Positions 33,201 through 44,779 of a DNA stretch of 64,000 nt are shown here, one piece after another (the stretch's first letter is position 1; the number at the start of each line of letters is the position of its first letter). The stretch is from Adiantum capillus-veneris (taxonomy: Eukaryota > Streptophyta > Polypodiopsida > Polypodiales > Pteridaceae). The stretch is taken from the NCBI GenBank assembly GCA_014529385.2, contig CM043944.1, positions 173,602,740-173,666,739 on the forward strand. Reading direction: 5' to 3'. The position numbers and the translations under genes were made by a program. The notes beneath the pieces were generated by a model, which was not told the origin of the DNA, did no database searches, and saw only the letters and a list, made by a program, of their open reading frames with translations.

Positions 33201-34829
33201 ATGCTTGTAGGGTGCCAAAGGCACATGCATCTACGGTCTAGTCGTGTGCTAGAGACCAAGCAAACAGAGAGCATTTTGACTTACACGAGTTCTCAATATC
33301 CACCTACCTTAGGTTCCGGGCCCTCGATGGGGACCCAATGTAGTACAAACCAAGACTCAAACATAGTGGCTAGTGACTCTTCCTCTGACTATGATGTCAT
33401 GGAGGGTTTCGCAATGCCTAATCCCAATAGCTCAAGCCAAGACATGCATGCCATGGGTCCACGGCCGGGTCGAGCGTGCTTAGCTGCTTGAAGGAAACCT
33501 TTAGTAGAGCCACTCGCTCCGAACATGGAGCTAATGATGTAAATGAGGGGGGTGGGGAAGTAAATTCTCCATTCATGACCAACATAGACCCCATGCTTTT
33601 AGAGAGTGTGCACGTGAATACTCCATTCACTGCACCCCCTGACTCTTTAGAGCTATTCCCCTCCAAGGTCATATTACCTGATGGTAGAAGCCTTGTCGAA
33701 GTGTAAAAGGTTGAGCGATATATCATCGCGACTAAGAAAAAGGAAATTGAGAGTTTACGCAAGGTGGAGCAATGAAGAGAGTTAAAAGTGAAAGCCCCTA
33801 TGTCAATATCTTTGCTAGGAGAGCAATCTAGTGCTCCTAAATTAGTGACCACTAAGGATCAACCCATAGAGAGCCACATTGCATCTAGTTCAAAGGACAC
33901 CCCTAGCACCTCAAGCCCAGATGAAGCATTCCTAAATGAAAATTGGGAGTACAAACTACAAACGGAAACTCTAACCGACCTATACACAAGTCACACCTAT
34001 CGCGTGGGTTGGTTAGATGTCCTACAATCCACAACGGGTGCTACTAGTGTGGAGGATCAACAACAAAGAGTTTGTGAGATCATCCATAGGGTTATTGAGC
34101 TAGAGAGACAGAAAAAGGGGATCCACATGCCTTCAATGGGTCTCATGAGATTCTTGGATACAGGGAAGGCTGGACAACCAACCTTCATATGTTGTTTCGC
34201 CAGGGGTCTCAATGCAATATGAGCCCATAAGTGATAACTTTACCTTTCCAATTTTAGATCATCTTTCCATTGATGACACCACGGCTACCATGCCTACCCC
34301 AATGATGTGCATGCCAAGAAAAACGCCATGGACCTCATTTGTTAGTAAAGCATCGCTACATGGTAGCTCAATGCCTGCAACAGTACCTACAAGTGTGTAC
34401 CAATCGTATACACCCATGGGTCCTTGTACTCATGTAGTTCCTACCCCTCCCATTGTTTCAACTACCTATGCTCCACAACCACAACACCCAAGTTCTTATT
34501 TCCATGGGACCATACTGGCTAGCATTAGCATGTCACATCTGACGTCTGCTATGCCTAGGGCCACACATATGAATTTTGGGTTGCCACATGGTACAACAAC
34601 GTACCAAACGTGGAAACCAAGGGCTTCCTATGCGCCAAGCCCAATGTCAATACCTACTCTACATGTAGTCTCTGGAGCGCCTTCACCCACGGTGCCTGCT
34701 CACTTAGGTGACTTGGTAACATTTGCTCTAGCTATCGGTCAATCTATTGCTGAGTATATGCGTAACACGCCTGATAGAGAACCTAGAAGTAAGACAGTAC
34801 AAATAGCCAAGCTCACACAAAAAATCTAG
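33201..34829 (+). pseudogene. N-terminal gag-precursor region of the gag-protease element
   Basis: Frames 33,201-33,491, 33,788-34,222 and 34,212-34,829 are Ser/Thr/Pro-rich with low complexity and change phase at several points. They lead directly into the capsid-like frame at 34,843. This is probably one long ORF broken by frameshifts. No domain is recognised. Confidence 0.5.
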
Positions 34830-34842
34830 TGGAGACAGGGAT

Positions 34843-36334
34843 GTGAGAAAGCATATCAAAGTGTTTGAACAAATATGCGATTCTCTAGGAGAACACAATA
34901 ACCTGCATAAGAGTAATGATTTAAGCGTAACCTTAAGTGGGAAAGTTGGGGATTGGTATAGAACCCTAAGAGTGGAAGAAAAAACAATTTACCCTACTCT
35001 TAGGGGATTGTTCTTCAAAGAATACATACGAGAGGGAGTGCTTTGGGGTGTAGCCTCTCAACTGCAGAAAGCCCAACGAAAGGAAGGAGAGTCTGTGAGA
35101 GACTTTATTAGTCGCTTAAAGCATTTAAATTCTTGTTGCAATCCAAATGAGCACTTCAATAATAATCAATCGCTTGATAGATTCATTAGGGGATTACGAC
35201 ATAAGGATATCTACAATGGCCTAGTCATTAAAGGTATCACCACTTCAGAAGCAGTCACCACCAATGCAATCCAGTTGGAGAATAATTTAATGATTCAAGG
35301 AGAAAGAGTGTCTATCGAGCCTAAATCTACTAGCTTGTAAGCATCGGGGCATCAACCAATGACCCTAAAGCCTATTGCTAAGGATCCAAAGATATCTGAG
35401 ATTACTTTAGCAGATCTCATTAAGGCCATTCAAGAGAGTCTTAGAGACAATCGTGCTCCGCAAAATAATCATATGTATCCAAGAAGGGAGAAACAATGGT
35501 GCTCAGTATGCTATGGACTGCATAGTACCAGTGAATGCCCTACTTTTTGAGTAAAATTCAATAGGGCACTGCAATGCCTGTGGGAGGTATGGTCATCAAG
35601 CTAAGGATTGCGTATTATTTAAGTGCACGATGGCCAACAGACCAACCTTAGCATGGACAGACACACCTCGAGTGCTTGCATTGATGCCGGCCCCACCTCT
35701 TGAACAAACATCACAACACATGGTCCCTAGGGCCCAAAATGTTGTTCAAACAACACCCTTACCACCTCCAGTGCTAGGACCACATCCGAGAATCACTTAT
35801 GTGAATCAAGTGGGTTGTGAGTCATCTATTGCTTGTTTGGAAGGCTGTGAGGGAGATATAAACCCTAATATTGCGTATGGGATGGATGCGCTTGAAGAAA
35901 GTCCACAATACTACATGGAGGACTATTGGGGATAAGTCAAACCTGTCCATCAAGTAACTGCTCTTGCTGCAAGAGGCCAAAATATCAATTACACTGCTAA
36001 GAGACCACCTCTTCAATGCTATGAGTGTGGAGGTCCACATCGTGTGGCAGAGTGTCCTATTAGGCTACAAAAGAACACCACACTAATGCAAACCAGTCAA
36101 GCGAGCACATCTACAATGCTGATACTCATGTGTAATCAAAGTGGGATAGATCATTTGATTACCCAATGTCCAAATAATCCAAATGCACTGAAGATCACGC
36201 CATTAAACTTGATTGAGGTTACCGAGGAGCCATCACAAAGTACACCTATGGTACCAGTAAACGTACTCACACGTTCGATGATCCAAAAACAAAATTATAT
36301 TTTTGAGGAAAGAGACAGGGCATCAATTGCCTAA
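34843..36334 (+). pseudogene. gag: Gag capsid domain and zinc-knuckle array
   Basis: 34,843-35,340 is a retrotransposon gag domain (G-D-W-Y-R-T-L, then a long helical region ending in an R-G-L motif). After it come four cysteine motifs: C-S-V-C...H...C near 35,502, C-N-A-C...H...C near 35,572, C-Y-E-C...H...C near 36,019, and C-N-Q-S...H...C near 36,131, where the second Cys is now Ser. Stops and frameshifts lie between them. Most gag proteins have one or two knuckles. They bind element RNA in the particle. Confidence 0.8.
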
Positions 36335-36378
36335 TCTCAAAAAAAGAAGAAACCCAAAGGAAGAGATCACAAAAAGTA

Positions 36379-36900
36379 GTGAAGCCAGACCCCAGTTCCC
36401 CCGTATATATGAATGACGCTGAAGAGGATTCTGATTCAGGTGAAATCATGGAGACCAAAACCACCACGAAGATAGAAACCAACAAGGAAGATCTTCATGA
36501 TCCACAATGGCCAGGCTCCAAGAAGAAGATAGGAACTTATGCAAACCCTACAGAGGAGATTGAGCGAGTCAAGCAATCAAGGAGTTTGGTAGAAGATACC
36601 CAAAGGGATCTAGAACCAGCACCTAGGCAAATCCAGATTACAGACACCGTGCTCCCTACGCAACAACAACCTCACCAAGTCCATAGACCCTTAGCCATAC
36701 CTAGTGTCATCCAAGAAGAAAGTGACTTAAAGTCGTGGGAATGTGGGCGTACTCACTTCTTGATGGAAAGAATGTTTACAGAGGGACTACCTAATCCTAT
36801 CAAAGAAATGGAGATCCCATCTTTCCCACATCAAGGGGCTGAAGCCAAAGGTGCCGTTAAACATTTCCAAATTGATGGATTTCATGTCTTCAGAAGTTAG
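36379..36900 (+). pseudogene. Linker frame between gag and protease
   Basis: A 173-codon open frame, acidic at its start and then Gln/Pro-rich, lies between the knuckle array and the protease. No domain is recognised, but its position and length fit a gag-pol spacer. Confidence 0.5.
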
Positions 36901-37003
36901 AACCACCATCATGTCCAAACTATATAAAGACCCTGAGCTAGTCTCAGCTCTTCGAGCCTTCCTCAATGGAGAACTGAAGTTTGGGCTACCACAATTTTCA
37001 TAG

Positions 37004-37525
37004 ATGGATGGAGCTGGGGAGATGCCAATAGAGGAGGAACACTTAGATCCACAACCCAACCTAGATGAGAACCTTGTTATAGAAATACATGCTAACAAGT
37101 TGGGACAATACTTTGAGGGTGATGAATCCAATGCGACCATACCAATCACTACTAAGGGATTAACTGTGAAGGAAATCCTTGATGGTGGCACTGGGGTTAG
37201 CATTGTGACTAAAAATTGTTGGGAAACTATGGGAAGACCTCACCTTGCGACCACAACCATAGTAGTGAAGATGGACAATGGGTCTATTGTTAAACCTATT
37301 GGGATGCTAGAAGATCTCAAGATCAAGGTCTTTGGACATAATATAAGAATTACCTTCATTGTTATGGATTTCTCCACGCACACTATGGCATCGGAGATGA
37401 TCTTAGGACGTCCTTTCATGAGGGAAGCAAAAATGGTGCATGATTGGTTTAAAAACCATGTCTACTTGCAGTTCCAAGATTCTGTCATTCGAGTGGATCT
37501 TGTAACTGGTCAAACAATCTCCTAG
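37004..37525 (+). pseudogene. Retropepsin-like protease of the gag-protease element
   Basis: This 173-codon frame has the active-site motif I-L-D-G-G-T-G with D60, as in many plant gypsy proteases that use D-G-G rather than D-S-G. A flap-like hydrophobic stretch and I-L-G-R-P-F follow, the typical C-terminal motif. It would cleave the gag polyprotein. The frame itself is intact, but the upstream gag frames are broken. Confidence 0.75.
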
Positions 37526-37675
37526 GGAACAGGTTTATAATTGATCATAAATCTGACACCACATTTCACTCGGCCCCATTGCAGTATTGTTACACGTGTA
37601 AAGCGGACACTGATGTTGGGAAAGATTCTCATATATGGATGTGCTACCTGGGATGACTGAGTTGGAAAATGTGGA

Positions 37676-38125
37676 TTGGATCCATTTAGCAGCAACCATA
37701 GACACTTGGGAAACATGGGGACAACTTGGGTAACACTTGAGGGAGATGAAATGCCACCACTCGTACCTTTAAATATGATAGGAGCAATGCATATAGCTTC
37801 TGACAAGACCCATCTTAATATTAAAAAGAAAAAATACAAGTGGGTCCCTAAAGCTTCTTTAGCGACCGTAGCTAGTGCTCAAAGACAGGAGCCTGGTAAG
37901 AGACATCCCACCCGCCCCAAGAAATGTAAAGAAGCGTTGCATTGGATTCCTAAAAAACTATTGGAAGCCCAAGGCTACTATGAAGGAAATGATAAAATCT
38001 GGGTGCCAAAACGTAAATTGTGCTTTACTTGTCACCTGGCCCATGTGAGACCAATCCTGTGGCTCCAAAACAAATTGAAGATTGCCGAAAGGAAAAACTC
38101 ACAGAATGCTACATGCCCGCTCTAG
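37676..38125 (+). pseudogene. Lys-rich ORF with W-x-P-K repeats
   Basis: A 149-codon frame contains three W-V/I-P-K motifs (near 37,841, 37,946 and 38,000) spaced 18-35 residues apart in Lys-rich context, then C-F-T-C-H. I do not recognise the family. It may be the end of the polyprotein or a separate nucleic-acid-binding protein. Confidence 0.4.
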
Positions 38126-38483
38126 AGCTAGTTTGGGTACTGAAGAAAGAATGATTTGTTCCACTTAGCTCAAGAACAGCGAAGTCAAATGAAGCTTCTT
38201 GCTCTTCATGTAGTTCCTATTCGGAAATAGAATCTTTGACACAACCTCCATCCACCATTGTACATACCCATACAAACAAGGAAGAGTTTGCACCTCCCGT
38301 TGTTAGTTAACCACCTAGAGCAACGTTGCAAATAAAATCATGGGAGAGTAAATTACCACCCTTGCAACTAGATAAAACGCATCTAGGGCAGTCAAAAACT
38401 ATTGCTTAAAGCCTTCACCCATAACAACTTGAAATAATTGGTTTCAAAAGGTGACAAGATTATTCCAAAAGGTATGATCTACC

Positions 38484-38499
38484 CAAGAAAGGGGGGGAG
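38484..38499 (+). other. Internal polypurine run
   Basis: AAGAAAGGGGGGGAGT lies between the polyprotein remnant and the accessory ORF. It may be a second polypurine tract, or the old boundary between element body and 3' insert. Confidence 0.35.
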
Positions 38500-38761
38500 T
38501 ATTTGCTGGCATCCATCATTCACTTGCTTCCCTCTCAACCTTCCTCCCTGACCTCTCAATCTCTGATCTTAGGGAATGTATATATAAAGCCTTATACTCA
38601 CAAAAACAAGATAAAAGAGTAAAAGAGCAAGAGCCACCAAACAATAATGTGGAAACTTCCAAGTTTTATACATAACACAAAATCATAAAAACACATTATG
38701 CACAAGAACAGGACCCTTGTAATATTTGCACTCTAACCATCATCTATCTGTGTGTACATAT

Positions 38762-39081
38762 ATGGCTAGTACGCTAGAGTCATCCACTCCTGCCTTGGGT
38801 GAGAGGTGCCCTCATTACTTTTCACAAGTATTTTACATGGTCTTTTTGGTGCTTGCAAATAAATGGGATTTGGTAGGTACACTAGAATGTGAGAGGAATT
38901 TCGAGGAGTTAGAATGGTTGATACGTCTCTTGACCACGACTGATCCATACACAGTAGAGAGTGTCTCTCCCATTGCACAAGCCTATCCTTTTGACCAAGA
39001 TGACTATAAGCGTCTAGTGACCTTCTTAGTAAACATTGGTGCCTCTAATGATGAAGAAGATTTACATGATTACATGAATGG
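38762..39081 (+). CDS. Accessory ORF, 5' part (split by copia element 2)
   Basis: An ATG-started frame of 106 codons stays open to the copia insertion point. Reading on from 44,677 after the target duplication continues in phase for 33 more codons to a TGA at 44,777-44,779, for about 140 residues in all. The protein has an N-terminal amphipathic or hydrophobic stretch, then an acidic middle. I do not recognise it. It is the only ORF of this element with no internal stop, in a position where Athila/Tat relatives can carry extra genes. An in-frame ATG at 38,726 is an alternative start. Confidence 0.6.
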
Positions 39082-39282
39082 TGTTGAGATTCAGACCAAC
39101 TGGCCGGACATCCCAGTTACTACTAACCCATCTACTAACTTAATCATTATACACTTATTCTTTAATACAACAGAATAAGGAGATGCAATAGAATAACATT
39201 GCTGTGCGCTCCACCCAAAGCAAGTCTCTCTCTCTCTTTGCTCTTGCACTTGCACTTGCACTTGCTTCTCGCTGCACCTTCA
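39082..39282 (+). repeat. 5' LTR of copia element 2
   Basis: About 201 bp, TGTTGAGATTC...GCACCTTCA, with CT-rich and TTGCAC repeats. It pairs with 44,454-44,671. Confidence 0.8.
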
Positions 39283-39284
39283 AC

Positions 39285-39295
39285 TGGTATCAGAG
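39285..39295 (+). other. Primer binding site of copia element 2
   Basis: TGGTATCAGAG follows the LTR end by two bases and is of the tRNA-iMet type. Confidence 0.85.
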
Positions 39296-40415
39296 TATGG
39301 TTTGTGCTGGCCATTTTCGCATCCGCACGTATGCGCACTTTCAAAAGTGCAAACAAGTTTTCGATTTCGGCATCGACAAATTCAGAGTTCCGAGAGCGTT
39401 TCCCTTAAGTGTCTGGGGTTTTACCCGCCTTCCGAAGCTTTTCGTGCAGTCAAAACCTTCATCCAAGCTACGCTTCAGGAGTTGTATTTTTCAACTCCAT
39501 TTTTACTACAAATATAGATACAGGTACAGGACACAGGTGCAAGTTGTTCAAAGACTATTTTGGGATTGTATATAGCCGTTTTACGGCTATTATGTGCTAT
39601 TGAGACGGTGTTTATGGGCTCATTAGGAGCACTTTTTGGCATCGACATTGTCTTGGGTTTTTAGGCATCCATCTCCTCACATGTTCTTCTATACATACAG
39701 GACCTCCAGGTTTCTTACAGGTTGTAGTGTTTTGCATCAGCACAGATTTCAGTGGGAGTACTTGATGTGCAGATGCAATGTTTTGGCACTTTTGATAGTG
39801 CTTGAGCTCTTTTGAGAGCGTTTTACTCCCCGCAGGGATTTCACATTTCATTTGGCGCCTGTTTGAGCGCGTATACTGCACCTTGCAGTATTGTTGAGAG
39901 TGGATGTACGTTGAGTTGTGGAAACTTCCATATGTACATTTTGTGGAGCCGATTTGGCTTGTTTTCGACAACCTCGACCGTTTTTGAGACTCGGTTCGGA
40001 GGACCTTTCTGAGACTGGGTTGGTTTCTTGTTTGCATAACCTTTTGCGAGGGTCAATAGCGTGAGGTTTTCTTGAGCTGGGGGATTCTCGAATGTTGAGA
40101 TCCTTTCGGAGATACAGGTTGCTGGAGTACCCCTTTTTCATGGCCTCGCCATAGGACATGTATAGAGAGGGCGAGGTGCATTTGACGCCAGGTTGGTAGT
40201 CTTGGGTCAGCTTTTTGACTTTTTATGCACAGTTAGTTGTTGATGCACATGTCTTATGCTCTGAGAGCATTACTCTTGATGCGTTACTGATCTCTTGTGA
40301 CACTTTTGGATTGAGATTCTGTCAGTTTTTTTGGGGAAATTTTGCCGAATTTTTCCCAGAATTACCAGTGTTTATCGCCATATTATCTTTAGCTTGCAAC
40401 CATATTATCTAGTGG
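39296..40415 (+). other. Leader of copia element 2
   Basis: 1.1 kb, non-coding. About 300 bp (39,840-40,140) match the leader of the Tat-type element (59,130-59,440) in the same transcriptional sense, and in part the leader of copia element 1. The exact string CGCTCAAACAGGCGCCAAAT is shared as the complement. Confidence 0.75.
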
Positions 40416-41158
40416 TGAAAAGGATATTTACAATATCCAAAAATTTGATGGGACGAATTTTGCTATCTGGAAAGAGCAGATTCAAGATGTTCTTTTACAA
40501 AAAGGCCAGCTGGATCCTATCATGGAGCGCCCAGAGGGCAAGTATACAAATTTTCAATGGGAGAAACTTGATGCTAAGGCCAAATCTACCCTCCGTTTGC
40601 ATTTGGCCGAATGTGTGTACTTTACTATAGTTGGAGAAAGGACTGCTAGAGATGTATGTGATAAGTTGTGTTCCAGTTATGAGAACAAAAGTGCCACTAA
40701 TAAGGTTTTCTTGATGAAGAAGCTGTTTGACCTTCGTATGAAGGAAGAGGGCACTATTTCTACTCACATTAATGAGTTCAATATCATTTTCACTCAGTTG
40801 ACCACTCAGGGTTTGGTCTTCGATGAGGAAATCAAATGTATATTCTTGCTATGCAGTTTATCCTTGTCTTGGGATACGTTTTGTACTGCGATTAGCAACT
40901 CAGCACCTGGTACCGGTCTAGTGTACAATGACGTCCTTGGGATTCTGTTTACCAAGGAGATTCATAGGAAGTCTCTCGAAGGCAAGAAGGATGGTGATGC
41001 GTATGTTGCTAGTGATAGACATAGGGGTTGCACTCAAAGTCGTGCCAAAAGCAAGGAATGGGGGGCTCACGCAGTAAGTCTCGGGGTTCTATGCGCAATG
41101 TCGAGTGCTATCACTGACATAAAAAAGAGCATGTGAAGAAGGATTGCAGGAAATGGCA
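40416..41158 (+). pseudogene. gag: Copia element 2 gag
   Basis: The frame reads as gag from about 40,416 (D-G-T-N-F-A-I-W), upstream of the first ATG at 40,522. The true start codon seems lost: a TAG lies just before. The zinc knuckle near 41,105 has its second Cys changed to TGA and the Gly before His changed to Glu. Confidence 0.85.
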
Positions 41159-41351
41159 GCAAAGCAAGAAGGATAAACAATCCGGTGACACTTCTAAGTC
41201 TGATGATTCAAACAAGGGCAAAGCAAAGTTAGAGGAGATCAATGTGCTAGAGTCTTCAAATGCTCTTATTGTAGAGACTCTTCCAGTAGTTGTTATGCCA
41301 CTTACCTCTGACGTATTGGTCTTCACAGTAGATCTACCTATTGAGATTCTT

Positions 41352-42368
41352 GTTATAGAAGATGCGCAGTATGCATAGAATTGGATAGTAGATTCTGGTG
41401 CGAGTTTCCATGTGACACCACATAGAGAGTGGTTCTCTACTTATTCTCACTCTTGTGGAAAAGTGAGACTTGGTGATGCTTATGAACTAGACATTGAGGG
41501 TGTCGGAAACGTCAAATTGCATCTAAGGAATGGCACACACTTTACTTTATGTAATGTCAGACATGTGCCCAGGTTGACTAAAAGCTTGATTTTTGTTGGT
41601 CATCTTGATGATCTGGGTTACAACACCACATTTTGCAATGGTTCATGGATAGTACGCAAAGATAATTTTGTTGTACTCAGAGGTCAGAAGCATGGTACCT
41701 TATATTCCATGTATGTGTCAGATGTTGGTCATGATTACATATCTATAGCCAAGCTGCCGTCTACTGAGTTGTGGCATTGCCGGCTAGGTCATATTAGCCA
41801 AAAAGGAATGAGAACTCTGACTCGTTTTGGCTACTTACCTGTCTTGTCTTATGTTGACTTTCCTATTTGTGAGCACTCTATCTATGGCAAACGGACTAGG
41901 TCCGTTCACTTACCATTGGGTCAAAAGCGAGTTGAACCTCTAGATTTAGTACATAGTGATGTTTTTGGTCCTATGTCAACCAAATCTCTGGGGGGCAGCT
42001 ATTTTGTGACATTCATAGATGACTCTACTCGAAAGGTGTGGGCATATCCTTTGAAACATACGGATCAAGTTCTTCCTGTGTTCCAAATTGTTTTGGCACT
42101 CGTTGAGAATCAATCTGGCAAGAAACTCAAGAGGTTGCGGACTGACAATGGTGGAGAGTATGTCTCCAAGGAGTTTGACAATTACTGTGCTAAAAGGGAG
42201 ATTAAAAGGCAGTTTACCACACCATACACACCAGCTCAGAATGGAGTTGCTGAGCGCATGAATTGTACGATTCAGGAAAGATTCACAACCATGCTTTATA
42301 GGGAAAATCTCACACAAGGCTTTTGGGCACAAGCCGTCTTGACCGCAATGTACATTATAAATCGTTGA
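41352..42368 (+). pseudogene. pol: Copia element 2 protease and integrase
   Basis: After a TAG at 41,376 the frame shows D-S-G-A-S (protease), then the integrase zinc site with C-E-H-S, where the last Cys is Ser, and the three acids in H-S-D, T-D-N-G and N-G-V-A-E. It ends at a TGA at 42,366 (N-R-stop). The integrase core is otherwise well kept. Confidence 0.88.
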
Positions 42369-43660
42369 CCTAGTACGCCATTGAATTATGAGATTCTAGA
42401 AGAGTTATTGTCTAAATGTAAGACTCACTATGACCATCTACGTGTTTTTGGTTGTGAAGCTTATCCTCACGTGCCTAAACAACTTCGACAGAAGTTAGAG
42501 CCAAAGTCACACAAATGTATTTTTATTGGATATGGTGCAGATGGGAGATGGTCTCTGGCACACGAAATCTCATCGAGTCATCCGTAGTTTAGATGTGATC
42601 TTCAATGAGTCAAAGATGCATAAACAACCTATCAAGGAAATAGAGATTCCGAGAGTCTTTTTTGAGGATGTTGCCTCAGAGACAGTGAAATCAACTCAGC
42701 GGGCTAGTGATATACCTTCCACTAGCAATGCTCCGGAGGGAGCGGATAGCAATGGTCAAGGAGTGAAACGGTCTACTAGAGTCTCTCGTCCACCTGCGCA
42801 TTTTGATCCAGGTCTTGATTACATCATGTTGATCGATTGCGGTGTGCCAAGCTGCTACCAAGAAGCCATGATGACGGATGATGTGTGAAGTGGGAGGAGG
42901 CTATGGAATCTGAGTATAACTTGATTCTGGCTAATGACACTTGTGACTTGGTAGAATTTCCAAATGATAAGAAAGCTTTACCTTGAAAATGAGTTTACAA
43001 GAAGAAATTTACCTTAGGTGATCCAAATCCAAAGTACAAGGCTAGACTTGTAGCCAAAGGGTTCAAACAACAAAAGGGAGTCGATTTTGATGAAATCTTC
43101 TCGCTTGCGGTCAAGATGACAACGCTTAGAACCGTACTTGGTCTTGTAGCGATTGAGGACATGGACCTTGTCCAAATGGATGTGAAGACATCATTTCTTC
43201 ACGGGGATCTCGATGAGGATGTTCACATGCAGCAACCTGAAGGGATTGTTCAAGAGAACGCATCTCGTGAGGAGATAGTATGTAAGCTCAAAAAGGCACT
43301 TTATGGCTTAAAGTAGGGTTCAAGGTAGTGGTATCATAAATTTGATGCATGAGGTCTCAAGGATATAAAAGGAGCAAAGAGGATCACTGCTTGTACACGA
43401 GAAAGCTAGATGATGGCTTGATGATCATTCTAGTTTTGTATGTTGATGACATGCTTATAGCTGGGAAATCCATTGTGGAAATTGCCAACTTGAAGAAAAC
43501 ACTTAGCAATAATTTTGCAATGACAGATTTGGGGGATGCTACACACTTTCTTGGCATGCGAATCAAAAGAGATCACAAACGTCGTATTCTTGAGTTATCT
43601 TAGGAAACATACATTGAGAAAGTTTTGCAGCGTTTCAATATGCAGGGGGGAAAGCATTGA
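42369..43660 (+). pseudogene. pol: Copia element 2 integrase tail and reverse transcriptase
   Basis: Broken into frames 42,381-42,587, 42,526-42,888, 43,116-43,316 and 43,349-43,603. Frameshifts lie at about 42,540 and 42,885. Stops replace expected Cys, Trp and Gln codons (42,985, 42,991, 43,314, 43,326 and 43,601). The catalytic Y-V-D-D remains at 43,439-43,450. Confidence 0.88.
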
Positions 43661-44387
43661 GTACCCCAATGCAGGCATTCTTGAAACTCAACAAGGAAGA
43701 TGCACCCAAATATGATGCTGAGCAAGCTGAAATGGCTAAGGTACCATATTCTTTGGTAGTGGGCAGTCTCATGTATGCTATGGTAGCCACAAGGCGAGAC
43801 ATTGCTTTTGCTGTGGGAGTGGTGAGCCGATATATGGAAAATTTTGGCAGCAAGTATTGGGAAGCAGTGAAGCACATTCTTAGGTACCTCAAAGGTACGG
43901 TTCGCAGGTGTTTACACTTTGGGAATAGTGATGCATCCATCTGGGTTATGCGGATGCAGACTATGCGGGTTGTGTCGACAATAGGAGATAGACATCTGGC
44001 TATGTTTTCATATTTGCTGGAGCAGTAGTATCTTGGAGGTCGTCTTCAAGATTGTACGTCGTCTTCCACTATGGAAGCAGAGTACATTGCATTGTCAGAT
44101 GCAAGTAAAGAGGCTGTATGGTTATCTCGCTTGGTAATCTTAGCATTGATGAGACTCCAATGATAAATTGTGATAGTCAGAGTGCTCTTACATTGGCAAG
44201 GAATCCCTTTTCTCACTCCAAATCGAAACACATTGAAGTCAGGTATCATCTCGTGAGAGATTTCTTGGCGAAAAAGCTCATTGATTTGGTCAAGGTACAC
44301 ACTAACGACAACCCAGCAGATGCTTTGACGAAAGGCTTAGCTTTGGAGCGGTTTACACACTGCAGTGAGTTGATGGGTATAGGTTGA
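43661..44387 (+). pseudogene. pol: Copia element 2 RNase H
   Basis: Two shifted frames (43,657-44,028 and 44,118-44,387) cover the end of RT and RNase H. N-C-D-S-Q-S-A and H-S-K-S-K-H are intact. A TAG at about 44,026 and a frameshift near 43,945 break the middle. Confidence 0.85.
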
Positions 44388-44445
44388 AGACACTAGATTG
44401 CTTCATGGTTGTACATATCAGGTCACTTAGACTGTGTTGGCCTTC

Positions 44446-44590
44446 AAGTGGGATTTTTTTCAGGCCAACTGGCCGGACATCCCACTTACTACTAACCCAT
44501 CTACTAACTTAACCATTATACACTTATTCTTTAATACAGCAGAATAAGGAGATGCAATAGGATAACGTTGCTGTGCGCTCCATCAAAAGC

Positions 44591-44631
<41 letters not shown>

Positions 44632-44671
44632 CTCGGACTTGCACTTGCACACGCTTCCCGCGGCACCTTCA
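44446..44671 (+). repeat. Polypurine tract and 3' LTR of copia element 2
   Basis: AAGTGGGA (44,446-44,453), then the LTR to 44,671. A (CT)n run at 44,591-44,628 is longer than in the 5' LTR, so the two LTRs differ in length. Confidence 0.8.
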
Positions 44672-44676
44672 GATGG

Positions 44677-44779
44677 CACATATGGTCTCACAGAGAATGA
44701 CTTTGTTTTTCTTGATGACGAGGATAGGGGTTTAGCCTTAGGGTTTTCCCCCAATCTCTACAATATCCTATTCCCTTGA
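44677..44779 (+). CDS. Accessory ORF, 3' part
   Basis: This is the continuation, in phase, of the frame at 38,762-39,081 after leaving out the copia element and one 5-bp duplication. It ends at TGA 44,777-44,779 and is acidic (N-D-F-V-F-L-D-D-E-D). Confidence 0.55.

Larger units (their letters stand above)
39082..44671 (+). mobile_element. Ty1/copia element 2, heavily mutated
   Basis: LTRs are about 39,082-39,282 and 44,454-44,671, with flanks AATGG (39,077-39,081) and GATGG (44,672-44,676). Order is gag, protease, integrase, RT, RNase H. Its proteins are related to copia element 1, but many stops and frameshifts are present. The 3' LTR start is altered (T-rich), so its exact first base is inferred from the polypurine tract. 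Confidence 0.88.

Noticed and set aside
37145-37200. Protease motif D-G-G-T-G as a mutated active site
   Set aside because: D-G-G is a normal variant among plant gypsy proteases, so it is not evidence of damage.
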